NCBI GenBank assembly: GCA_947374505.1
Contig: CANCCE010000135.1
Coordinates: 1 to 7,577, forward strand
Direction of reading: 5' to 3'
Source of the DNA: Comamonadaceae bacterium
GTDB lineage: Bacteria > Pseudomonadota > Gammaproteobacteria > Burkholderiales > Burkholderiaceae_C
DNA: 7,577 nt
In this document: piece by piece, positions 1 to 6,457 of the stretch
Position numbering within the stretch: the first letter of the stretch is position 1
How the letters are laid out: every line of letters begins with the position of its first letter
Program-made: the position numbers and the translations under genes
Notes under the pieces: generated by a model
The model's input: the letters and a program-made list of their open reading frames with translations, nothing else
Database searches by the model: none
Told to the model about the DNA's origin: nothing

Positions 1-824
1 CCCTTGGCGTTGACCATCGACACGCCCATGCCTGGAACGCTGAACCAGTCAGCACCGGCTGCGGCGGAGGCAAAGGTTTTGTCGTCCGGGCTGACGTACT
101 TGCCGTCGGCGTTTTGCAGTTGCATGAAGTTCATGCCGTTTTTCTTGACGTAAGCGTATTCCACGTAGCCGATGGCACCTTTGATGCGGTTGACGTTGGC
201 GGCGACGCCTTCGTTGCCTTTGCCGCCGACGGAAGAAGCCGCTGGCCACTTGACCGCCGCGTTTTTGCCAACCTTGTCAGCCCATTCTTTGCTGATGGAC
301 GACAGGTAGTCGGTGAAGTTGAAGGTTGTGCCCGAACCGTCCGCGCGGTGCACTACAGTGATGTTGTCGTCTGGCAGTTTTTTACCAGGATTCAGAGCGA
401 TGAGTTTGGCATCGTTCCACTTGAGGATGTTGCCCAGATAAATATCAGCCAGCACAGGGCCGGTGATGCGCAACTCACCTGGTTTAAAGCCGTCCAGATT
501 CAGCACCGGCACCGTTCCGCCAATGATGGCGGGGAACTGAACCATGCCGTCTTTGTCGAGATCTTCACCGCTGACAGGGGCGTCAGAAGCGCCAAAAGTC
601 ACTGTTTTCGCGCGGATTTGCTTCAGGCCACCGGAGGAGCCGATGGATTGGTAGTTCATGCCAATGCCGGACACGGCTTTGTAGCCTTCTGCCCATTTGG
701 CATAAATCGGGAACGGGAATGTGGCGCCTGCGCCGGTCAGGTCAGCGGCCATGGCGGAGCTCATGGCAAGGCTGGCGAATGCAGCCGCAGCGACTGTTTT
801 AAGAAATGTGCGTTTCGTGTTCAT
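1..824 (-). CDS. pstS: PstS, phosphate ABC transporter substrate-binding protein (C-terminus cut off by window edge)
   Basis: Periplasmic receptor that captures inorganic phosphate for the PstCAB importer. The frame runs open from an ATG at 824 to the window edge, giving 274 residues. E. coli PstS precursor is about 346, so roughly 70 C-terminal residues are missing. Residues 1-26 are a Sec signal peptide (Lys/Arg-rich start, Ala-rich core, Ala-Met-Ala before the cut). The mature part starts with the family motif TGAGATFPFP (30-39). It continues with SSGGLKQI (63-70), GASDAP (78-83) and RADGSGTTF (160-168), which hold the phosphate-contacting Ser, Asp, Arg, Gly and Thr known from E. coli PstS. 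KGAIGYVEYAY (215-225) is also typical. The start is supported by AAGGA five bases upstream. A PHO box 54 bases upstream of the start suggests PhoB control. The rest of the pst operon would lie beyond the left edge. The family assignment is secure. Confidence 0.96.
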   Translation of the reverse strand, partial: MNTKRTFLKTVAAAAFASLAMSSAMAADLTGAGATFPFPIYAKWAEGYKAVSGIGMNYQSIGSSGGLKQIRAKTVTFGASDAPVSGEDLDKDGMVQFPAIIGGTVPVLNLDGFKPGELRITGPVLADIYLGNILKWNDAKLIALNPGKKLPDDNITVVHRADGSGTTFNFTDYLSSISKEWADKVGKNAAVKWPAASSVGGKGNEGVAANVNRIKGAIGYVEYAYVKKNGMNFMQLQNADGKYVSPDDKTFASAAAGADWFSVPGMGVSMVNAK

Positions 825-863
825 GGAAGTCCTTGAGGTTGATGTGTGAGGCACAAGCAGGAC

Positions 864-895
864 TTTATGGCGCTTGTGTGACAACAGTGTGACAG
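864..895 (-). promoter_or_regulatory. PHO box and -10 element of the pstS promoter
   Basis: Reading the minus strand, 895-878 is CTGTCACACTGTTGTCAC. This is two 7-base direct repeats (CTGTCAC, TTGTCAC) separated by 4 bases, exactly the layout of a PhoB-binding PHO box. A CATAAA hexamer at 869-864 lies 8 bases past the box and can serve as the -10. In such promoters the PHO box replaces the -35. The site is in the short gap in front of pstS, the classic PhoB target, so induction by phosphate starvation is expected. A third half-site in opposite orientation lies at 904-910 (see findings). Confidence 0.8.
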
Positions 896-937
896 CGCGA
901 TGTTGTCACATTATCCAGAAGCGGGCGTGACTTCTTG

Positions 938-2296
938 TTAAAAAGTGCTCGATGACGTCGAAATCGCTCGACGCGAAGCGCGCCACAGCAGCGTCAGAAA
1001 GCAGCATGCCACCGAGGCCAGTGCCAGCGTGGCGGCCGTCCAGAAGCTGACCGGAAGCTGCGATGCCGGTAGGCCGGGGGTCCCGATATAGGCCAGAAAG
1101 TAGCCACCCGTCAGGCCAAAGCCCCACAACAAAACGCTGTAAATCAACAGTGGCACCAAGGTGATGCGGTAACAGCGGAGCAAAAAGGCGCAGACGGCTT
1201 GCAGTGAGTCGGCCAGATGGTAAAGCGCCACCCAAGCCAGCAGTGTTGAGGCGGTGAGCACAACCTCCGGGTTGCGGGAGTACCAAGCCGGAATTTGCTG
1301 ACTCAGCAGCCACAGCAGCAAAGCCAGCGCTGAGGCGCTCAGCGCTGACAAGCTCAACGCCAAGCCGACCACACGCCGCGCTTGGGCGGGCTGGCCGGCG
1401 CCGATCCAGAACGAGACGCGGGCACTGCAGGCAATCGCCAGCGACAGCGGCACCATGTACAGCACAGCGGCCATGCTGGCGGCAATCTGGTGGCTGGCAG
1501 CCGCTACCGTGCCCAGCCGGGCGATGAACAGCGCCATCAGCGTGAAGGAAGTGACTTCCACCATGTAGGACAGACCGGCCGGCAAACCGAGCCGCGCAAA
1601 GGCCCTGATCTGCCGCCAATGGGGTTTTTCCATGCGGGCCCAGATGCGGTAAGGCAGGTACAGCGCATTGGTGCGCAGCAGCAGCACGGCAAGAAATAGC
1701 AACAGGTAATTGACGATCAGTGTGGCCCAGGCGCAGCCGACTGCACCCATCGGGTCTAAGCCAGCGCCGCCGGCAACGAACCAGATCGACAGCGGAATCT
1801 TCACCACCAGTGCACCGATTTGCAGCCAGGTGATGAGCACCGGCTTGCCCAGTGCCTGGTTGAGCGTGCTGAACAGCCGGAACAACAGCGATGGCACAAA
1901 CGCCACCGCCAGCACCGCCAGGTAGGCCTGAACCTCGCCTTGCATCGCGGCGGGAATTTTGGCCCAGTGCAACAGCGGCCCAGGAAACAGCAGCGCGCCA
2001 ATACCGGCGAGGCTGATGAGGCCGCACAAATAAAGGCTTTGCCGAATCGACTGGCCGACCGCGTGGTGGTTGCGCGCACCGCGCATTTCAGCCCAGATGG
2101 GCAGCAAGGCCTGAATGATGCCGATCAGGCCGACGTAAACGCTGATGTAAATCGCCGAGCCGACCGACAAGGCGGCCAGCGCGGTGTCACTGTAGCGGCC
2201 GGCGATCACCGTGTCGGCGACACCAAAAGCCATGACGGCGAGCTGCCCCACCAGCACGGTGCTGGCGTGCTTGCCAATGATCTTGAGTTCTTTCAC
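938..2296 (-). CDS. MATE-family (NorM-like) multidrug/cation antiporter
   Basis: Inner-membrane efflux pump expected to export drugs or cationic compounds in exchange for H+ or Na+. With the GTG start at 2296 it is 452 residues, the usual MATE size, with about 12 hydrophobic helices in two similar halves. It aligns by eye with Vibrio cholerae NorM along its length. The membrane acidic residues important there are all present: Asp28 in GVADTVIAGR, Glu247 in MVEVTSF and Asp363 in YHLADSLQ. An ATG at 2365 is in frame, but it would overlap the upstream gene by 59 bases and add 23 residues with no MATE character (many Arg, Ser and Trp). The GTG lies 10 bases after the upstream stop, which suggests translational coupling; no good Shine-Dalgarno is visible. 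The substrate cannot be told from sequence. No intrinsic terminator follows before pstS. Confidence 0.92.
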   Translation of the reverse strand: MKELKIIGKHASTVLVGQLAVMAFGVADTVIAGRYSDTALAALSVGSAIYISVYVGLIGIIQALLPIWAEMRGARNHHAVGQSIRQSLYLCGLISLAGIGALLFPGPLLHWAKIPAAMQGEVQAYLAVLAVAFVPSLLFRLFSTLNQALGKPVLITWLQIGALVVKIPLSIWFVAGGAGLDPMGAVGCAWATLIVNYLLLFLAVLLLRTNALYLPYRIWARMEKPHWRQIRAFARLGLPAGLSYMVEVTSFTLMALFIARLGTVAAASHQIAASMAAVLYMVPLSLAIACSARVSFWIGAGQPAQARRVVGLALSLSALSASALALLLWLLSQQIPAWYSRNPEVVLTASTLLAWVALYHLADSLQAVCAFLLRCYRITLVPLLIYSVLLWGFGLTGGYFLAYIGTPGLPASQLPVSFWTAATLALASVACCFLTLLWRASRRAISTSSSTF

Positions 2297-2306
2297 GTGC
2301 CGGAAA

Positions 2307-4043
2307 TCACGGTCGCGAAGCGGCTGCCGACGGCTTGAAGCGGCGGAACACCACCACGTTTTCACTGCGGTCGGCGGGGCGCCTGAGCAAGATCATTCGC
2401 TCCCATTCAGCGCGGTTGACGCTTTGGCCCATGCTCGACAAAGAGTCGGTGTCGACCAGCAGGTACTGGCAACGGGTATCCGGGCCGACGGGGTGCAGGT
2501 CGAGCTTCTGGTGGTAACGCAGAGCGGCAATCTGTGCCGTGTTCAGGCCCAGTACTTCGACACAGGCTTGTCGGTTGACCTGGCGCGCGATTTGTCGCGC
2601 CAAAGACTCATAACTGCGCGCGAAGTCCAGCAAAGGCAGCCAGAGCGTCATCAACAACAACCAACACAGCGTGGTGCCGCCTGCCGGCAAGATCAGGGAC
2701 TTCCAGATGGCGGCGCGATGCTGTCCGGCACGCCATTTCACCAGCCAAGCCCAGGCCAGCGTGGCCAGCAAGGCTAAGCCAAAGGTCAGCGCGGAAAAGC
2801 TCGGTTCAAACCCGGGGGCCAGCTTGGCCACATTGGCGGCAGGCTGTTGCGGCACACCGGTCTGCATGGCGATCCAGATCACCCAAATAGTGATCGTGCA
2901 GGAGGTAAAAAACAGCAGGGTGAACCAGTCGATCAATGAGGCCACGCTGCGTTTGAGGGTGGGCAGCGCAAACGCGGCGAGGGTGGCCAGTGGCGGCAGG
3001 CTGAGCAGCAGGCTGCGGTCTGAGGCGCCTGTCAGCAATGTGGTGCCGACGGCGACGACGGCAAACCACAAGGGCAGGGCGACATGGCGACTGGCCAGCT
3101 GATGCCGCCAGCGAAACAATGTCCAAAGCGCCAGCGGCCATGCGGGCCACGGAAACCACAGGAGTAAGCGGATGATGCTGCCCCATTCTTTGTGGGCTTC
3201 AGACCGGCTCAGGGCGGCAATATCAATGCGCCAAACCCAGAGACCGAGGACATACGCCAGAACTGCCGTTGCCATGGTGGCGCCCAGCATCAACAGCATC
3301 CAACCGCGGACATTAGGCCGTTCGTTGGAATCGTCGCCCCAGCGGGAGTGAGCCCATTCGACCAGCACGCTGCCGGTGCCGAGCAGCGCCGCGACGGTGG
3401 GGGCGCCACTCAGCGCCAGCCCTGCAATACCGACGACAAAGCCTGAGGCCGGGCCTAAAACCCGCCAAGGGCTTCGGTAGCGGCTAGCGGCCACGCTGTA
3501 AAACATCAGCGTCATGAAGCCAAGCTGGGCCATCGCCGGTGTGGTTTCGTGGGACAACTGGGCCAAACCTAGGCATGCAATCAGGGCCAGTAGACCGGCA
3601 TCGGCCATGGCACGGGCGTAATCCGCCGGACTGGCTTCGCCACCAAAGGCAAATGCCACCGGTTGGGCCTGAGGGCTGCGGGCGAGGTAATAGACCGAGT
3701 ACCAAGTGCCAGCGAGTGTCAACACCAACAACACGATATAGGGCAGGCGCGCGGCCAAAGACGGGTCCAGAAAGGGCAAGAGCTGTATCGCCAGTGCCCC
3801 CATCCAGTAAGGCAGCAGGCTGTCAAAGTCGGCGGTGATGCCGATCAAATTGGGGTGTAACCAGTCGCTGCCCACGCTAGCCATTTGCTGCATGACCCCA
3901 AAGGCGGTGATGTCCGCGTCCTTCCATGGGCCGCGCCCGACCAGACCCGGCAGCACATAAGCCACGCAAAAAAGCAGCAGCGCAAGGCGCGGCAGTCTGC
4001 GAACGGCAGATTGTGCAATGATGGCGGGAGACGGCTGGTTCAA
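2307..4043 (-). CDS. ArnT/PMT-like GT-C membrane glycosyltransferase
   Basis: Predicted polytopic inner-membrane protein of 578 residues. It probably transfers a sugar from a polyprenyl-phosphate carrier to an envelope acceptor on the periplasmic side. The N-terminal region matches the ArnT pattern: one helix (19-35), then GRGPWKDAD (36-44) where ArnT has its WEPDE acidic motif, then GSDWLHPNLIG (58-68) and LPYWMGALAIQLL (77-89). Asp42 and Asp44 are candidate catalytic acids. SDRSLLLSLPPLA (341-353) resembles the conserved Lys/Arg...LP segment of ArnT. About ten further hydrophobic segments lead to a soluble C-terminal part (about 475-578). No ArnT pathway genes are nearby, so the sugar and acceptor are unknown and gene symbol arnT is not justified. 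The assigned start is TTG at 4043 with no visible Shine-Dalgarno; GTG at 3965 (residue 27) is possible but would cut into the first helix. It lies 10 bases upstream of the MATE gene, suggesting an operon. Confidence 0.75.
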   Translation of the reverse strand: MNQPSPAIIAQSAVRRLPRLALLLFCVAYVLPGLVGRGPWKDADITAFGVMQQMASVGSDWLHPNLIGITADFDSLLPYWMGALAIQLLPFLDPSLAARLPYIVLLVLTLAGTWYSVYYLARSPQAQPVAFAFGGEASPADYARAMADAGLLALIACLGLAQLSHETTPAMAQLGFMTLMFYSVAASRYRSPWRVLGPASGFVVGIAGLALSGAPTVAALLGTGSVLVEWAHSRWGDDSNERPNVRGWMLLMLGATMATAVLAYVLGLWVWRIDIAALSRSEAHKEWGSIIRLLLWFPWPAWPLALWTLFRWRHQLASRHVALPLWFAVVAVGTTLLTGASDRSLLLSLPPLATLAAFALPTLKRSVASLIDWFTLLFFTSCTITIWVIWIAMQTGVPQQPAANVAKLAPGFEPSFSALTFGLALLATLAWAWLVKWRAGQHRAAIWKSLILPAGGTTLCWLLLMTLWLPLLDFARSYESLARQIARQVNRQACVEVLGLNTAQIAALRYHQKLDLHPVGPDTRCQYLLVDTDSLSSMGQSVNRAEWERMILLRRPADRSENVVVFRRFKPSAAASRP

Positions 4044-4073
4044 GGGGCGGTTGGGTAAATTCTGGCTCAGGGC

Positions 4074-4107
4074 AAAAAAAAAGCAGCCTGAAGTTCAGGC
4101 TGCTTTT
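4074..4107 (-). terminator. Intrinsic terminator of rpmE2
   Basis: On the minus strand an 11-base perfect inverted repeat (4104-4094 with 4092-4082) forms a GC-rich hairpin of the AGCAGCCTGAA/TTCAGGCTGCT type. It is followed directly by nine T (4082-4074). It begins 27 bases after the rpmE2 stop codon. The other side carries only four T, and no plus-strand gene points into it, so it acts on minus-strand transcripts. Confidence 0.95.
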
Positions 4108-4133
4108 CGGATCGGCTTGAAACGATTCGCAGT

Positions 4134-4391
4134 TTACTTGGCGGCAGTTTTGCCGAAGCGGTTGCGGAAGCGTTCGACACGGCCACCCATGTTGTCCACG
4201 GATTTTTGCGTGCCGGTGTAAAACGGGTGCGATTCGCTGGAGGTGTCCAGTTTGTACAAAGGCAATTCGCGGCCATCATCCATCTTCACCATTTCTTTGG
4301 TGCTGACGCATGAACGCGTGACAAACTTGAAGTTGTTTGACAAGTCCACAAAGCAAACTTCGCGGTAATTGGGGTGAATCCCGTCTTTCAT
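4134..4391 (-). CDS. rpmE2: Ribosomal protein L31 type B (zinc-independent)
   Basis: Small protein of the 50S ribosomal subunit, 85 residues, matching the usual type B length. It begins MKDGIHPNYREVCFVDLS and carries the typical SSESHPFYTGTQ stretch (51-62) and the basic RVERFRNRFGK end (71-81). It lacks the Cys-x-x-Cys zinc-binding pairs of type A L31; its two cysteines (13 and 28) are not arranged as a zinc knuckle. Type B paralogues commonly replace the zinc form when zinc is scarce, but no Zur site is recognisable here. A strong AAGGAAAG ribosome binding site (4402-4395) fixes the ATG at 4391. It lies 90 bases downstream of rho with no intrinsic terminator between, so partial co-transcription with rho is likely. 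A strong terminator follows. Confidence 0.96.
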   Translation of the reverse strand: MKDGIHPNYREVCFVDLSNNFKFVTRSCVSTKEMVKMDDGRELPLYKLDTSSESHPFYTGTQKSVDNMGGRVERFRNRFGKTAAK

Positions 4392-4481
4392 ATTCTTTCC
4401 TTATTCGTTGCGGTAGCCACCCAAGCCAGTCCTGGACACTTTCCGCTAAGCCACACATTATGGCATTAAAAAGCGTGGGGG

Positions 4482-5744
4482 CTAGCCACCTCTTCGCATC
4501 ATGTCGAAGAACTCGTGGTTGTTCTTGGTCGCCTTCATGTTCTTCAGCATCAATTCCATCGACTCGATTTCGTCCATGTTGTACATGAACTGACGCAGAA
4601 TCCGCGACTTTTGCAGAATTTCTGGCGAGAGCAGCAGTTCTTCTTTACGGGTACCGCTGCGGTTCAGGTTGATGGCCGGGAACACGCGCTTTTCGTACAA
4701 ACGGCGGTCCAGATGAATTTCACAGTTGCCGGTGCCTTTGAATTCCTCAAAGATCACCTCGTCCATGCGGCTACCTGTGTCGATCAAAGCCGTTCCGATG
4801 ATGGTCAGGCTACCGCCTTCTTCGATCTTGCGGGCCGCACCAAAAAAGCGCTTAGGACGCTGCAGGGCATTGGCATCCACGCCACCGGTCAAGACTTTGC
4901 CTGACGAAGGCAGCACGTTGTTGTAAGCACGGGCCAGACGGGTGATCGAGTCCAGCAAAATCACCACATCTTTGCCAAGCTCCACCAGACGCTTGGCACG
5001 CTCGATGACCATTTCAGCCACGTGAACGTGACGCGCTGCGGGCTCGTCAAAGGTCGATGAAATCACTTCGCCGCGAACGCTGCGCTGCATTTCGGTCACT
5101 TCTTCCGGGCGCTCATCAACCAGCAACACCATCATCACGGAGTCCGGGTAGTTGGCGGTGATGGCGTGCGCGATGTTTTGCATCATCACGGTCTTGCCGG
5201 ATTTCGGCGGTGCCACCAGCAAGGCGCGCTGGCCTTTGCCGATGGGCGCAATGATGTCGATGATCCGGCTGGTCAGGTTTTCTTCGCCCTTGATGTCGCG
5301 CTCTAACTTGTACTGCTCGCGTGGAAACAGCGGCGTCAGGTTTTCGAACATCACCTTGTGCTTGTTGTCTTCCGGTGCGCCGTCGTTGATTCGGTCGAGT
5401 TTGTTGAGTGCAAAGTAGCGCTCACCGTCTTTTGGTGTGCGGACTTCACCCTCGATCATGTCGCCGGTGTGCAGGTTGAAGCGGCGAATCTGGCTCGGGC
5501 TGATGTAGATGTCATCGGTCGAGGCGGTGTAGCTCGAATCCGGTGCGCGCAAAAAGCCAAAGCCATCGGGCAGCACTTCAAGGACGCCGTCGGCGACGAT
5601 GGTTTCACCCGTCTTGGCGCGCTTTTTGATGATGGCGAACATCAATTCTTGCTTGCGCATCCGGCCAACATTTTCGATCTCAAGGGCTTCGGCTTGCTTG
5701 AGGACTTCAGACACGTGCAGTGCCTTGAGTTCGTTTAAGTGCAT
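4482..5744 (-). CDS. rho: Transcription termination factor Rho
   Basis: Hexameric RNA-dependent ATPase/translocase that ends transcription of untranslated RNA. The protein is 420 residues (E. coli 419) and stays in register with E. coli numbering. The N-terminal RNA-binding part holds the RNP1-like DGFGFLR (60-66). The ATPase part has Walker A APPKSGKT (178-185), catalytic Glu211 in DERPEE, Walker B VVILLD (260-265), Q-loop GKVLTGGVDANAL (282-294), R-loop KGTGN (336-340) and arginine finger Arg366. Residues known to contact bicyclomycin in E. coli (Lys184, Asp210, Arg212, Asp265, Ser266, Arg269, Lys336, Gly337) are all kept, so sensitivity is expected. ATG at 5744 gives the family's standard N-terminus and has AGGT six bases upstream. 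An in-frame ATG at 5831 would add 29 residues not found in Rho and would run through the structured leader. The long leader suggests its own regulation. Confidence 0.98.
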   Translation of the reverse strand: MHLNELKALHVSEVLKQAEALEIENVGRMRKQELMFAIIKKRAKTGETIVADGVLEVLPDGFGFLRAPDSSYTASTDDIYISPSQIRRFNLHTGDMIEGEVRTPKDGERYFALNKLDRINDGAPEDNKHKVMFENLTPLFPREQYKLERDIKGEENLTSRIIDIIAPIGKGQRALLVAPPKSGKTVMMQNIAHAITANYPDSVMMVLLVDERPEEVTEMQRSVRGEVISSTFDEPAARHVHVAEMVIERAKRLVELGKDVVILLDSITRLARAYNNVLPSSGKVLTGGVDANALQRPKRFFGAARKIEEGGSLTIIGTALIDTGSRMDEVIFEEFKGTGNCEIHLDRRLYEKRVFPAINLNRSGTRKEELLLSPEILQKSRILRQFMYNMDEIESMELMLKNMKATKNNHEFFDMMRRGG

Positions 5745-5913
5745 GGGGTTACCTGCGTAATGGGAACTCTTCGAGGAGAGTTCGGCTGAAAAAAACGGGG
5801 GGAGGTTAGAAAGTCGAGTCACCGATGTCACGGCTTAGAGGGGAGTTTCTAAAACCGGCTGTCAGTGCTGGAATCCGCACTCTCTGTCTACAAGACAGCA
5901 GCGAATGTGGCGA
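5745..5913 (-). promoter_or_regulatory. rho 5' leader (structured, C-rich)
   Basis: About 165 bases lie between the likely rho promoter and the rho start codon. Read on the minus strand it contains three hairpins: a 6-bp stem with 3-base loop (5898-5884), a GTGC/GCAC stem with a bulge (5880-5865), and a 7-bp stem with 6-base loop (5783-5764) just before the ribosome binding site. Between the second and third, bases 5849-5788 have about 23 C against 9 G in 62 nt, including a run of six C followed by seven T. Such C-rich, G-poor RNA is the kind Rho loads on. E. coli rho is autoregulated by Rho-dependent termination in its leader; the same here is inference. Confidence 0.45.
5764..5783 (-). other. 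Stem-loop next to the rho ribosome binding site
   Basis: A 7-bp perfect inverted repeat (GAACTCT / AGAGTTC) with a 6-base loop lies in the rho leader. It ends 13 bases upstream of the rho start region's AGGT. No T run follows it, so it is not an intrinsic terminator. It could influence ribosome access or Rho loading, but no function can be assigned from sequence. Confidence 0.5.
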
Positions 5914-5922
5914 ATTATGACA
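5914..5922 (-). promoter_or_regulatory. Probable rho promoter (extended -10)
   Basis: The minus strand reads TGTCATAAT at 5922-5914. This is a CATAAT -10 hexamer (one mismatch to TATAAT) preceded by the TGn of an extended -10. No good -35 lies 16-18 bases upstream, which is common for extended -10 promoters. It sits between the trxA terminator and rho, where a promoter is needed because trxA transcription should stop at 5984. The start point would be near 5907. This is a pattern match only. Confidence 0.4.
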
Positions 5923-5983
5923 GGAAAAAATCAGGGTTTATCAGGCTCTGCGGTGCGCTATGGCACGAGGATGGGCAAGAATC

Positions 5984-6014
5984 AAAAAAAAGAAGCTCCA
6001 AAGGAGCTTCTTTT
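5984..6014 (-). terminator. Intrinsic terminator of trxA
   Basis: On the minus strand an 8-bp perfect stem GAAGCTCC/GGAGCTTC (6010-6003 with 5999-5992), extendable by A-T pairs, closes a 3-base loop. It is followed by eight T (5991-5984). It starts about 11 bases after the trxA stop codon and separates trxA from rho. The opposite side has four T, so some plus-strand activity is possible, but no plus-strand gene ends here. Confidence 0.95.
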
Positions 6015-6025
6015 GATGTGGGGCT

Positions 6026-6358
6026 TCAGGCCAGTTGTTGGTCGATGAAGGCGGTCAGTTGAGCTTTGCTCAAAGCGCCGACTTTGGTCGCGGCCAGTTC
6101 GCCGTCCTTGAACAGCATCAGCGTCGGGATACCGCGAATGCCGAACTTGGCCGGGATGTCGCGATTCTCATCGACATTCATTTTGGCAATCTTGAGTTTG
6201 CCGTCGTAGCTGGTGGCGACTTCATCGAGAATAGGCGCAATCATTTTTCAAGGACCGCACCATTCAGCCCAGTAGTCCACCAACACAGGTTGTGTCGACT
6301 TGAGTACGTCGGCTTCGAAGGTGGCATCGGTGGTGTGTTTAATCAGTTCGTTGGCCAT
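6026..6358 (-). CDS. trxA: Thioredoxin with in-frame TGA at the second active-site Cys (predicted selenoprotein, or interrupted trxA)
   Basis: Cytoplasmic thiol-disulfide reductase, reduced by thioredoxin reductase, that serves ribonucleotide reductase and other targets. The reading frame from ATG 6358 to the final TGA (6026-6028) is 110 codons, close to E. coli Trx1 (109). Codons 1-36 end in VDYWAEWCGP with nucleophile Cys34. Codon 37 is TGA (6248-6250), where every standard thioredoxin has Cys. The frame continues with KMIAPILDEV (38-47), the cis-Pro loop GIRGIPT (73-79; Pro78) and ATKVGALSK, all highly conserved. The start has a strong GAAGGAG site five bases upstream (6370-6364). The ATG two codons past the TGA could only give a 72-residue piece without the active site, and no ribosome binding site precedes it. 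Selenocysteine insertion is the best biological reading; a nonsense mutation or sequence error is the alternative. A terminator follows; the gene is divergent from the AddB-like gene. Confidence 0.93.
6216..6238 (-). promoter_or_regulatory. Weak SECIS-like stem-loop downstream of the trxA UGA
   Basis: Starting nine bases after the in-frame UGA, the transcript can fold GCG (6238-6236) against CGC (6218-6216). After a mismatch, C pairs with G, and UUC (6231-6229) pairs with GAA (6223-6221), leaving a UCGAU loop. The position fits a bacterial SECIS. However, the stem is interrupted and the loop lacks a G in its first two bases, which known bacterial elements usually have. An alternative 3-bp stem CGA/UCG has a UGAAG loop with G second, but is shorter. 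It is reported as a candidate only. Confidence 0.2.
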
Positions 6359-6457
6359 GAGGGCTCCTTCAAAAGTGTTGCAAGATACGGCAAAAGTTAA
6401 TGTCATTGTGGCAGAAAGCAAGTACCCTGGCTGGCGGTTATGCGTTCGGCTTACTCT

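Noticed and set aside
114..836. Plus-strand frame of 240 codons across pstS.
   Set aside because: It is antisense to an unmistakable PstS, and its own translation has no recognisable domain.
906..2027. Long minus-strand reading frame overlapping the MATE gene in another frame.
   Set aside because: It is rich in Arg, Pro, Gly and His with no family pattern, while the overlapping frame encodes a clear MATE protein with conserved acidic residues.
4392..4481. Possible terminator or promoter between rho and rpmE2.
   Set aside because: Only a 4-bp inverted repeat without a T run and a CATAAT with no matching -35 were found; neither is strong enough to call.
5745..5831. N-terminal extension of Rho from an ATG at 5831.
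   Set aside because: The 29 extra residues are not found in Rho, the internal ATG at 5744 gives the standard N-terminus with an RBS, and the extension coincides with the structured leader.
6026..6244. A stand-alone 72-residue protein starting at the ATG two codons after the trxA TGA.
   Set aside because: It would lack the active-site Cys and the first part of the Trx fold, and it has no Shine-Dalgarno; it reads as the C-terminal part of one trxA.
6026..6358. TGA read as an ordinary sense codon by whole-code reassignment.
   Set aside because: TGA serves as the natural stop of trxA (6026-6028) and of the glycosyltransferase gene (2307-2309), and the missing residue is Cys, not Trp.
6378..6406. 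Possible promoter for the AddB-like gene: TTGCAA, 17 bases, TGTCAT.
   Set aside because: The -10 matches only 4 of 6 and similar near-matches occur by chance in this 81-base gap, so it was not called.
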